A DNA stretch of 6,057 nt from Candidatus Atribacteria bacterium (GCA_016934875.1 JAFGSC010000080.1:1-6057); one strand, 5' to 3'; shown: positions 1 through 5,252, counted from the first letter of the stretch. The notes: a model not told the origin generated them from the letters alone. Made by a program: numbers and translations.

Positions 1-86
1 CTCGGAGGTATTATGATAGACCAGCGTCGCTCCGATCGGTGGCCGGATTAAATCGGAATCAGTGGCAGGATACGTCGGAATAAGCA
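1..86. mobile_element. Terminal end of an IS21-family insertion sequence (remnant in window)
   Basis: Two imperfect tandem units of about 22-23 bp are visible: TCGGTGGCCGGATTAAATCGGAA (36-58, split here as TCGGTGGCCGG then ATTAAATCGGAA) and TCAGTGGCAGG then ATACGTCGGAA (59-80). A half unit CCAGCGTCGCTCCG (21-34) precedes them, and the block closes at GGAATAAGCA (77-86). IS21-family elements have multiple terminal repeats of this GGTGGCCGG...CGGAA kind and end in CA, so 86 is the likely outer boundary. The transposase (istA) and helper ATPase (istB) genes would lie to the left, outside the window. Base composition changes sharply after 86, which fits a junction. I cannot tell which end of the element this is, or whether the element is complete. 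Confidence 0.72.
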
Positions 87-268
87 GATTATGTGAAATT
101 TGTTTTGTATCGGCTATAAAAGGAGGGCAATTTAATGTTGAATATAAACGTTATAATTGTGAAAAACTTAGGGCAAAAATATTAGACAATCTAATTACTT
201 ATAATACAATAATCGAAAATAATCCGGATTTCTTTTCAAAATATAAAAATGTTTCGTTTGGTGGTTAG
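87..268 (+). pseudogene. 3' remnant of a gene cut by the IS21-type end; tail resembles a degenerate SPASM domain
   Basis: The reading frame is open through the IS end and finishes at TAG 266-268. A GTG at 62 lies inside the IS repeats and is not a credible native start, so the true gene probably began upstream and was truncated at 86/87. The remaining ~60 residues begin RLCEICFVSAIKGGQF, then ...YKRYNCEKLRAKILDNLI..., and end ...NPDFFSKYKNVSFGG. The arrangement CxxC, five residues, K-GG-Q, then NCE and an amphipathic helix recalls the end of radical-SAM SPASM domains (CxxCxxxxxCGGxC...CE..R), with the third and fourth cysteines replaced by K and Q. This is pattern resemblance over a very short stretch. 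It could equally be an unrelated gene tail. Its stop overlaps the beta-propeller start at 249 by 20 bp, which suggests both were once one operon. Confidence 0.4.
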
Positions 269-1439
269 TAATCAATTCTTCCGAACCTTATTTAGCTGTT
301 ATATTTTTATATCTTGTTCTTTAGTCAGCGATATCTTCCCTACCCGCACAATGAAGAAAGAAAATAACCTTTTAAAGCCTAATAAAACTTCATACCAAAA
401 CTCAAAAAAGTCATCAGACATACGGTTCATTAAAGACCTAACAATCGAACCAGATATAAATAATGAAAAAACATCGTTCAATTTTCCTGCGGGAGTGGAA
501 ACAGATTCTAAGGGGAATATATATGTACTTGATCCCTTAAACTTTCGGGTACAAGTGTTTACAAGTAAAGGTGTCTACCTGAAAACACTTGGAAGAAGAG
601 GCCAGGGGCCGGGAGAATTCGAAGTCCCTTTTTATATCACAATAGACAGCATGGATAATATCTATATATTTGATATGCAAAGAAAATCATGGGCTGTATT
701 CACAAGTGGAGGGAAATTCCTAAAGAACATTCGGGCTAACAAGAATATTTTTAGGGTGGAAAAGATCTGTATTGACTCTAATCATAATATAATATGTGGT
801 TATGTTCTATCTGATGGAAATTTTGATATTTACAAAATCAGCAGGTTCGACAAAGATTTTAACTTTCTTGAGGATTTATACGAAAAAAAAGGGGTGCTAT
901 CACTTATCCGCCTAAAAGGAGGAATAAGTATCCTTCCTATTCAATATACTCCAGAGGTCATCTGGACAATGGATAATGATGGTATTATCTATGTAAGCTT
1001 TAACAAGACTTATGAGATAGAAGTTCTATCCGGAAAGGGAGAATTTATTAATAAAATTTCAAGAGAATATCAGCCTGAGAAAATTACACAAGAAGAAAAA
1101 AATGAAATCATCGGCCGGCTCAGTAAGAGATTTTCAAAAGATATCGTAAATCAAATTGAGTTCCCTAAAGTGAAACCTCCTATATCGCATTTATACTTAG
1201 TGGATAATTACATTTATGTTCAAAAAAAAATACTTAAGGAAGAAAACAAACATTTATTTGATGTATTTGAAAAATCAGGTAGGTATATTGAGGAAATCAG
1301 TTTGGATTTCCAACCGATGATAAATAAAAATAATTATATTTACACAATAAAGCTTGATTTCGAACTATTAACAGCTGATGTAGTCAGATATAAGATTGAA
1401 AAAAGTTTAGATTTCCCTAAAAATCAAATCCCAAAGTAA
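249..1439 (+). CDS. 6-bladed beta-propeller (NHL-repeat) protein, probably exported and possibly a lipoprotein
   Basis: 396 codons. After a hydrophobic N-terminus (residues 10-28) comes a possible but non-ideal lipobox, FISC with Cys23, then a polar linker (33-75). Repeats follow: FPAGVETDSKGNIYVLDPLNFRVQVF is split between about 79-104, with the loop GRRGQGPGEF at 115-124, and a second blade near 127-160 (YITIDSMDNIYIFD, then WAVFTSGGKFLKNI). The D.GNIYV.D...RVQVF and GxGPGEF signatures are typical of NHL/6-bladed beta-propeller proteins of Bacteroidota and Aminicenantes-like bacteria. Later blades are more diverged (for example WTMDNDGIIYVSF near 240). Family members are ligand- or protein-binding scaffolds with no fixed enzymatic role, so the partner is unknown. 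No Shine-Dalgarno precedes ATG 249, but it overlaps the preceding reading frame, so translation may be coupled. GTG 264 is a weaker alternative start. The gene is AT-rich and no terminator is visible after it. Confidence 0.82.
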   Translation: MFRLVVSNQFFRTLFSCYIFISCSLVSDIFPTRTMKKENNLLKPNKTSYQNSKKSSDIRFIKDLTIEPDINNEKTSFNFPAGVETDSKGNIYVLDPLNFRVQVFTSKGVYLKTLGRRGQGPGEFEVPFYITIDSMDNIYIFDMQRKSWAVFTSGGKFLKNIRANKNIFRVEKICIDSNHNIICGYVLSDGNFDIYKISRFDKDFNFLEDLYEKKGVLSLIRLKGGISILPIQYTPEVIWTMDNDGIIYVSFNKTYEIEVLSGKGEFINKISREYQPEKITQEEKNEIIGRLSKRFSKDIVNQIEFPKVKPPISHLYLVDNYIYVQKKILKEENKHLFDVFEKSGRYIEEISLDFQPMINKNNYIYTIKLDFELLTADVVRYKIEKSLDFPKNQIPK

Positions 1440-1480
1440 AATTATTGGACTATATCAATCGAGATTAAAACCAGAATAGA

Positions 1481-1534
1481 ATGAAAAAATATAATTTTAC
1501 TAATTTCATCACGATTTTTCTTCTCCTTAAATAA
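1481..1534 (+). other. Possible 17-codon leader-like ORF or decayed signal-peptide start
   Basis: ATG 1481 opens a 17-residue reading frame, MKKYNFTNFITIFLLLK, ending in TAA. The lysine start followed by a hydrophobic run looks like the first part of a signal peptide. It may be the stump of a second exported-protein gene or chance in AT-rich DNA. No strong ribosome binding site precedes it. The rest of the 1440-1595 gap holds AT-rich sequence with a TTGATT (1553) and TATAAA (1572) too close together (13 bp) to call a promoter. Confidence 0.15.
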
Positions 1535-1595
1535 TGTGTATTGTTAAAATCTTTGATTAACTAGAAATATTTATAAATATTAAATTAATGTAGTA

Positions 1596-2789
1596 ATGAA
1601 ACTTGAAGATTTCAGAGTAATATCATATAGCTTCAAAATTATACTTTCACCCCTAGACAATCAAATACTCATAACAACGATAATAAAAATTTCTAGTCTT
1701 CAAAATAAATTAAAAACAATATCATTTAAACTAAATCCAAAGGTTAAAATTATCTCAATAAAAGAAAAAGAATTTTGTGATCTAGAATATTCATTCATAC
1801 AAGGTAAAATAAAAATAAATCTTTCTAAAGATCTTAAGCTAAAAAAAGAAACATCAATTAATATAGCCTATTTAATCTTCAATGAATTGCAAAATTTTAA
1901 TACAGATAAAAGGGATTTCTGGATGCGCTATGATTCAGTATGGTATCCAATTACAGAGCAAATTCAATTTTCTTCTTTTAAATGTTTAATACATGCGCCA
2001 AAAAAATATTATGCAATTTCCCATGGAAAATTAGTTAAAATTATCCGGAAAAAAGAATCAAATATATTCTTTTGGGAAGAAAAAAACCTTATTTCTAGAT
2101 TTTGTATGATTTTTGGAGATTTTTATAAGAGTACTAAATATAAAAAAAATTTAGAAATATCATTTTATTACACTTCTGATCAAGTAAAAAATAATTTAAA
2201 TAATTATTTTGATATTTCAGAAAAAATTATTGAGTTTTTCAACAAAACATTTTGTAAATATCCCTACAAGAACCTAAAGATTATTGAAATTACGGATGAA
2301 GATAAATATTCAGGCTATTCAGATCCTTCTATTATTATGATAAATAATAAAAGACATGATAATAATATAATACCTTTTTTAGCCCATGAAATTGCACATC
2401 AGTGGTGGGGAAATCTAATAATATTCGATGAAGAACAAGGCAATTTATTAAATGAATGTTTTGCAGAAATTTCAAGTTTTTTATATTTTAAAAAATATAA
2501 TCTAAAATCTTCGGCTAATATTGATAAATATTTTTCATTAATTAATTTAGATAACTCTCATATTAATAATGACAATTCTGTTGGAAACAAAAATATTACA
2601 CAATTAAAAAAATATATTTATAAATTAGATAGGATTATGTGTGCTATCGGGGAATATAAATTTAAAAATTTTTTACAGAGTATAATCTATGAAAATATTT
2701 ATAATGTGATTAACACAGATGAATTTGTTTCAAACAGATTAGAAAGTACTCTGGGGGATGTAAATATACTTTCAAAGTTAAAGGATTGA
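1596..2789 (+). CDS. M1-family (gluzincin) metallopeptidase-like protein, short form
   Basis: 397 codons. The C-terminal half carries the zinc site HEIAHQWWG (H264, E265, H268), and NECFAE supplies the third zinc ligand E287. The spacing is exactly HEXXH-X18-E, as in M1 aminopeptidases. Residues 1-200 are a beta-rich N-terminal region with WYPI near 116-119. FCKYPYKNLKIIEITD (219-234) matches the usual lead-in to the catalytic domain. A Y.YKLDRIM segment (340-348) may supply the transition-state tyrosine, followed by the typical helix pair IGEYKFKNFLQ and TDEFVSNRLES. In place of the exopeptidase GxMEN motif is SGYSDPSIIMIN (239-250), so free-N-terminus recognition may differ from classical aminopeptidases. 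There is no long C-terminal helical domain, signal peptide or transmembrane segment. Codon use is extremely AT-rich, more so than its neighbours. No Shine-Dalgarno is visible before ATG 1596. Family assignment is firm; substrate and activity are unknown. Confidence 0.8.
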   Translation: MKLEDFRVISYSFKIILSPLDNQILITTIIKISSLQNKLKTISFKLNPKVKIISIKEKEFCDLEYSFIQGKIKINLSKDLKLKKETSINIAYLIFNELQNFNTDKRDFWMRYDSVWYPITEQIQFSSFKCLIHAPKKYYAISHGKLVKIIRKKESNIFFWEEKNLISRFCMIFGDFYKSTKYKKNLEISFYYTSDQVKNNLNNYFDISEKIIEFFNKTFCKYPYKNLKIIEITDEDKYSGYSDPSIIMINNKRHDNNIIPFLAHEIAHQWWGNLIIFDEEQGNLLNECFAEISSFLYFKKYNLKSSANIDKYFSLINLDNSHINNDNSVGNKNITQLKKYIYKLDRIMCAIGEYKFKNFLQSIIYENIYNVINTDEFVSNRLESTLGDVNILSKLKD

Positions 2790-2928
2790 TAGGATTTAAG
2801 AATGTATTTTTTTCTATTCCAAGTATCGCCATTAAATTTGGATTTCTGTTTATACTCCTTAAAATAATGAATGGATGAACTGATATCTTTTTCTCCGGTT
2901 TTCCATCTTTGACCACAACAAAATCAAC
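2790..2928. other. Short spacer before the IS3 end; possible minus-strand gene scrap
   Basis: No gene is clearly supported. A minus-strand frame is open from inside the IS end down to 2710 and gives VDFVVVKDGKPEKKISVHPF and following residues, which look protein-like but match nothing I recognise. If real, it would be a gene whose 5' part was removed by the IS3 insertion at 2929, and it would overlap the peptidase 3' end by about 80 bp, which argues against it. The plus strand over the same bases encodes a hydrophobic frame ending near 2878, which is probably a shadow. Confidence 0.2.
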
Positions 2929-2954
2929 TGAGCTGGTCCCCAAAATCTGGACAG
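2929..2954 (+). repeat. IS3-family left terminal inverted repeat
   Basis: The sequence starts with TG and contains CTGGTCCCCAAAATCTGGACAG, here given as CTGGTCCCC plus AAAATCTGGACAG, matching the usual IS3-group terminus. The matching right end is absent from the window, so the exact outer base rests on family resemblance alone. Confidence 0.65.
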
Positions 2955-3005
2955 GGGGTTCAAGTGCGAATTGACCTGCCATATCTTAACAGGAGGTATG
3001 GTACA

Positions 3006-3296
3006 ATGTTCATTATGAGAAGAAAACATGATGCCAGCTTTAAAGCCAGGATCGCTTTAGAAGCCGTGAAAGAGGAAAAGACCATAGGACAGCTTGCATC
3101 TGAATATGCGATCCATCCTAATCAGATCCGCCAGTGGAGGCAGCAGTTATTGGGAATGCTGCCTGAGATTTTTTCCAACCGGCGGCCGCAGCAGGAGAAA
3201 GAGCGGGATGAGTTAGAAGCAGAGCTTTACCGGCAGATCGGTCAGTTGAAAGTAGAGCTGGATTGGCTAAAAATAAAGTCAAAGAAGCTCCTATAG
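3006..3296 (+). CDS. IS3-family transposase OrfA (helix-turn-helix protein)
   Basis: 96 codons from ATG 3006. The start is chosen because AGGAGG at 2991-2996 lies 9 bases upstream; the frame also stays open to a GTG at 2964 with no support. The protein begins MFIMRRKHDASFKARIALEA, followed by TIGQLASEYAIHPNQIRQWR, the classic HTH_Tnp_1 helix-turn-helix of IS3 OrfA. The second half (EKERDELEAELYRQIGQLKVELDWL) is the leucine-zipper-like coiled coil that multimerises OrfA and joins it to OrfB. It ends DWLKIKSKKLL, where the family commonly has DWLKKKS. In intact elements OrfA binds the terminal repeats, and a -1 ribosomal frameshift near this point makes the OrfAB transposase. The ORF itself is intact, but its OrfB partner is broken. 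Confidence 0.9.
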   Translation: MFIMRRKHDASFKARIALEAVKEEKTIGQLASEYAIHPNQIRQWRQQLLGMLPEIFSNRRPQQEKERDELEAELYRQIGQLKVELDWLKIKSKKLL

Positions 3297-3516
3297 CGGT
3301 GAAACGTAGAGAAGTGAATCCCAAATCATCAGACGATTTCAGTTACCCGGCAGTGTGAGCTTTTGGGGCTGTCTCGTTCGACATTTTACTACCACCCGTA
3401 CGGGGAGAACGAATTTAATCTGATGTTGATGCGAATGATCGATGAAAAATTCACAGAGCGGCCATTTTATGGAGCTCGCCGGATGAGAGCCTGGTTGAAA
3501 AGATCGGGCCACTGCC
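3272..3516 (+). pseudogene. IS3-family transposase OrfB, frameshifted and truncated
   Basis: The -1 frame after orfA reads VKRREVNP to about 3322. The homology then continues one frame over as PNHQTISVTRQCELLGLSRS and on through TFYYHP, LMRMIDEKFTERPFYGARRM and RAWLKRSGH. One extra base in the CCCAAAT run at 3320-3326 explains the shift. The region covers only the N-terminal part and HTH_21-like segment of OrfB. The integrase core with the DDE triad is missing. The frame runs on to 3605 through unrelated DNA, which is antisense to the DUF2442 gene, so residues after about 3516 are not transposase. Confidence 0.82.
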
Positions 3517-3518
3517 CA

Positions 3519-3833
3519 TTATACTTTTGTAGGGTGAGCCTTGCGAGATTGAAGCCATCTTTTAAGAGAAGCCTGACTCTCACCGGATGGTCTGCCTGCC
3601 AATAATCCCTCAATGGAAATATCTTCGTCGATATCCTCCCAATGGATTCCATGTCCCTTACCAATTAATCTCCAGTTTTTCCGCTCGGACTCGGTTGCTT
3701 GGATAAGACGGGGATACCAACTAACAGGGACAGAAATGCTGCGACCGTCACTCAGGTCGACCGTCAACGTATCGTCCGTGACATGCACATCTATCGCACT
3801 GGGGATTTCAATTTCAATTGCTGAAATAGTCAT
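3519..3833 (-). CDS. DUF2442 domain protein, second gene of a TA-like pair
   Basis: 104 codons. It carries the family signatures LSDGRSISVPVSWYPRL (27-43) and NWRLIGKGHGIHWEDIDEDI (53-72), then SIEGLLAGRPSGES, so it is a complete DUF2442 member. These small cytoplasmic proteins are commonly encoded next to DUF4160 proteins, and the pair has the size and layout of a type II toxin-antitoxin module, but I know of no established biochemical role. GGAGG (minus strand, 3844-3840) precedes ATG 3833 at normal spacing. The start lies within the end of the DUF4160 ORF (20-bp overlap), which points to translational coupling. The stop codon lies only 2-3 bp from the truncated IS3 orfB. The short tail KAHPTKV may therefore be native or altered by the junction. 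Confidence 0.88.
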   Translation of the reverse strand: MTISAIEIEIPSAIDVHVTDDTLTVDLSDGRSISVPVSWYPRLIQATESERKNWRLIGKGHGIHWEDIDEDISIEGLLAGRPSGESQASLKRWLQSRKAHPTKV

Positions 3834-4050
3834 TCCATGCCTCCACCAATCTTTGATGATTTTTCTCTATAATATTCTGAATACGCCTAAGCTCGATACG
3901 GCTAAATCCACCGCTAATTTGCAGCCTGACAGGATCAAGCCAAAATTTTGCTATCATGTCCTCACGTTCAACGTACACATGGATCGGTTCATCACGATCA
4001 TTTGAATGAAAAAAGAACCTATATGGGCCATTCTTGAATACAGTTGGCAT
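3814..4050 (-). CDS. DUF4160 domain protein, first gene of a TA-like pair
   Basis: 78 codons. It opens MPTVFKNGPYRFFFHSNDRD, then EPIHVYVEREDMIAKFWLDP, VRLQISGGFSRIELRRI and a C-terminal helix NHQRLVEAWNDYF, matching DUF4160 from end to end. The family is small, cytoplasmic and uncharacterised, and is usually paired with DUF2442 as it is here. The family motif is usually EPPHVHV; here it reads EPIHVYV, with a histidine replaced by tyrosine, which could matter if those residues are functional. AGAGGGA lies 8-9 bases upstream of ATG 4050 and is a plausible ribosome binding site. The two-gene operon is divergent from everything on the right and is probably transcribed from the 4070-4140 region, though I cannot pick a clear promoter. 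Confidence 0.88.
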   Translation of the reverse strand: MPTVFKNGPYRFFFHSNDRDEPIHVYVEREDMIAKFWLDPVRLQISGGFSRIELRRIQNIIEKNHQRLVEAWNDYFSN

Positions 4051-4227
4051 TTACTTTTCCCTCTGGTGTTCTTTAAAAATCCTACTATTGCTATACCGCA
4101 TGCTGTATTTATATAGATTTCGCAAATATGGTGCTAGGTATATGATATATCATCGAATATCCCTGCAATATTGCACTAATATCTTATAAATATCTTTATT
4201 CTATTGCAAGGTGTATATTTGAATACT

Positions 4228-4401
4228 TTAATATCTACCAAGGATTCCTATTTTGTCAGAAAACAAGCATCGCGATGCTTTGTTTTTGTCAGGACAAAGT
4301 TTCTTGGCGAACTCATTTGTTATAAGTTTCTGCCTCTCATATTCCGCATGTGAGACGAAATAAAGCTCATCTTTTGATAAGTTTTCGTAACCAATTTTCA
4401 T
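4228..4401 (-). CDS. Possible small ORF, unknown function
   Basis: 57 codons on the minus strand from ATG 4401 to TAA 4228. It begins MKIGYENLSKDELYFVSHAE, continues YERQKLITNEFAKKLCPDKN, and ends KASRCLFSDKIGILGRY. The first 35 residues have the charged, helix-forming composition of a real protein rather than random AT-rich translation. There is no good Shine-Dalgarno upstream, only a weak purine stretch, and I recognise no family. The last third overlaps a palindrome flanked by direct repeats, so the native C-terminus may have been replaced by inserted sequence. It may be an intact small protein, a gene fragment or chance. Confidence 0.33.
   Translation of the reverse strand: MKIGYENLSKDELYFVSHAEYERQKLITNEFAKKLCPDKNKASRCLFSDKIGILGRY
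4251..4298. repeat. 16-bp perfect palindrome flanked by 9-bp direct repeats
   Basis: The core AAGCATCGCGATGCTT (4265-4280) is perfectly palindromic, and with one bulged T the pairing extends to AAAAC/GTTTT (4260-4286). TTTTGTCAG occurs on both sides (4251-4259 and 4284-4292). The right copy also forms an inverted repeat, TTTGTC-AG-GACAAA (4285-4298). A hairpin followed by T5 could act as a terminator on the plus strand. The nested direct and inverted repeats could instead be a protein-binding or recombination site. Confidence 0.6.
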
Positions 4402-4420
4402 GTGAATTTTCTATTTCTTA

Positions 4421-4843
4421 ATGTTACGTTTTCCGCAACATTACTTTGTTTATGATGATAAGTATCCTTTCCGTTCGGAGTATCTCTTTGACCGAACCGC
4501 TTACGAGTCGATTTATGCGCTGGCCAAATATGGCGCGACTGTTGCTATGAAACCTGATAAACATCTCTGGTGGGATGAAAAATTAGAAAGGTGGTATTCG
4601 CATCCGCAGGTAAGAAGGGAAGATTCGCGGGTTTTTATGGAAAGACAATTAGCTGCCGGGCTTTGTGTGCGGGGATGGCTGGAAACCAATTTTTATCAGC
4701 TGGGAGCGGATTTTGGCGTCAGTTATATGGCTGCTATGGGGGGCTGGGGAATTCTGGATTACGGAATCAACTTTGCGGACAAGCCTTTTGACTGGCTGCA
4801 TCTGGGATTACCCCCTTATGGCCCAATTGAAGATGAAGGCTGA
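4421..4843 (+). pseudogene. Internal fragment of a DUF5695-like large protein
   Basis: 140 codons with strongly protein-like sequence, rich in Trp and Tyr: YPFRSEYLFDRTAYESIYAL, then AKYGATVAMKPDKHLWWDEK, then GWLETNFYQLGADFGVSYMA and AMGGWGILDYGINFADKPFD, then WLHLG. The PFRSE.LFD.T..ES.YALAKYG and MGGW.ILDY...F.DKP.DWL.LG strings are, from memory, those of DUF5695 proteins. These are large, probably secreted and of unsettled function, possibly carbohydrate-related; the match needs confirming. Such proteins are several hundred residues longer on both sides. Here there is no signal peptide, no Shine-Dalgarno before ATG 4421, and the end (PPYGPIEDEG) diverges from the expected continuation. 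The piece is therefore a both-ends-truncated remnant, more GC-rich than the left part of the window. Confidence 0.6.
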
Positions 4844-4901
4844 GAGGTCAAAAATCGATATTGTCCTTAAAGGAAAATTTTAATTATTTTGCTGCAGAAC
4901 A

Positions 4902-4921
4902 AAAGTAAAGGCCTTTACTTT
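4902..4921. repeat. 20-bp perfect palindrome
   Basis: AAAGTAAAGG/CCTTTACTTT is a perfect 10+10 inverted repeat with no spacer. It lies 59 bp after the stop of the DUF5695-like fragment. Without a loop it is a poor RNA hairpin, and it looks more like a dimeric protein-binding site or the relic of a recombination event. Confidence 0.55.
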
Positions 4922-4922
4922 C

Positions 4923-4955
4923 AAAGGAATTATATAAACTCCTTTATCATTTTTT
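4923..4955 (+). terminator. Weak candidate intrinsic terminator
   Basis: AAAGGA (4923-4928) pairs with TCCTTT (4940-4945), and TT/AA pairs extend the stem past one mismatch. Six T residues follow at 4950-4955. The stem is GC-poor, and four bases separate it from the T run, so the call is tentative. Confidence 0.28.
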
Positions 4956-4990
4956 GAAAAAGAGCCGGCAGTATATTCTTTACCAGGTCA

Positions 4991-5194
4991 TTGCGAAAAG
5001 GTGTGAGAGTTAGAGTCGATGTTCAGGAATTTGATCTAAAGCCTATTGGCGTGTGTGCCCAGACGCTTGAATATGCTGAATTAGAGGCTGAAATTATTCT
5101 GGATGAAGACAGGAACAATAAAAACTATAACGGCTGCAGTTTATTTATAAGTGCTAAGGTATTAAATGAAAGTTTTAAACTGGAGCAAACTTAA
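4991..5194 (+). CDS. Unrecognised short ORF, possibly a gene fragment
   Basis: 67 codons from TTG 4991, with no ribosome binding site. The frame is open back to a stop at 4955-4957. It reads KGVRVRVDVQEFDLKPIGVC, then AQTLEYAELEAEIILDEDRN, and ends SAKVLNESFKLEQT. The alternating hydrophobic pattern suggests beta strands, as in the C-terminal beta-sandwich of a larger secreted protein. It could be the last part of the DUF5695-like gene after an internal deletion, but nothing in the sequence proves that. It ends 22 bp before the higBA promoter. Confidence 0.3.
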   Translation: MRKGVRVRVDVQEFDLKPIGVCAQTLEYAELEAEIILDEDRNNKNYNGCSLFISAKVLNESFKLEQT

Positions 5195-5215
5195 TAAAAA
5201 GCATCAAACTACGGC

Positions 5216-5244
5216 TTGACACCCGTTACGTATCTGGTTACAAT
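5216..5244 (+). promoter_or_regulatory. Sigma70-type promoter of higBA
   Basis: A perfect -35 box TTGACA (5216-5221) is followed by a 17-bp spacer and a near-perfect -10 box TACAAT (5239-5244). Transcription should begin near 5251, about two bases before the higB ATG at 5253, so the toxin message would be almost leaderless. This fits the absence of a Shine-Dalgarno before higB. Confidence 0.82.
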
Positions 5245-5248
5245 ACAT
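5228..5248. promoter_or_regulatory. Candidate HigA operator over the -10 box
   Basis: ACGTAT (5228-5233) and ATACAT (5243-5248) form an inverted repeat with five of six positions matching and a 9-bp spacer. A direct repeat GTTAC (5225 and 5237) lies in the same stretch. The position across the spacer and -10 box suits autorepression by HigA or HigBA, the standard regulation of this family. Binding is inferred from position and symmetry only. Confidence 0.42.
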
Positions 5249-5252
5249 ATAG

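Larger units (their letters stand above)
2929..3516 (+). mobile_element. Truncated IS3-family insertion sequence
   Basis: The left end begins TGAGCTGGTCCCCAAAATCT, then GGACAG (2929-2954). This is the TGAxCTGxxCCCCAAA...TGGACA form seen at the termini of many IS3-family elements. It is followed by orfA and the first third of orfB in the standard order. Similarity to IS3 orfB stops after the codons for RSGHC near 3516, where the sequence becomes the 3' end of an oppositely oriented DUF2442 gene. No right terminal repeat is visible, so target duplication cannot be tested. The element lacks its DDE catalytic domain and cannot transpose by itself. Confidence 0.8.
4051..4420. other. 370-bp gene-poor stretch with several palindromes
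   Basis: There is no large gene here. The left part should contain the promoter of the minus-strand DUF4160-DUF2442 pair. Two 12-bp perfect palindromes are visible, ATGATATATCAT (4142-4153) and TGCAATATTGCA (4164-4175), in a very AT-rich setting. The right part (4228-4401) is listed separately as a possible small minus-strand ORF containing a larger palindrome. Confidence 0.5.

Noticed and set aside
62..86. GTG 62 as a genuine start of a 68-codon gene
   Set aside because: It lies inside the IS21-type terminal repeats. The part after 86 is better read as the tail of a truncated gene.
135..185. 16-codon ORF preceded by a strong AGGAGGG
   Set aside because: The product (MLNINVIIVKNLGQKY) is too short and featureless, and the Shine-Dalgarno-like bases lie inside the overlapping gene tail as an AAA GGA GGG codon run.
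299..481. Minus-strand 60-codon ORF
   Set aside because: Antisense shadow of the beta-propeller gene start, with no ribosome binding site or recognisable features.
3118..3324. Minus-strand ORF opposite orfA
   Set aside because: Antisense shadow of the well-supported IS3 orfA.
3517..3605. Extension of the orfB reading frame to 3605
   Set aside because: These bases are the antisense of the DUF2442 gene, so the residues are not transposase.
3613..4005. Plus-strand 130-codon ORF
   Set aside because: Antisense to the clearly recognised DUF2442 and DUF4160 genes.
4591..4883. Two further plus-strand ORFs (4591-4791 and 4665-4883)
   Set aside because: Out-of-frame shadows of the DUF5695-like fragment. 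The second may reflect a frameshift near 4800, but its tail shows no family pattern.
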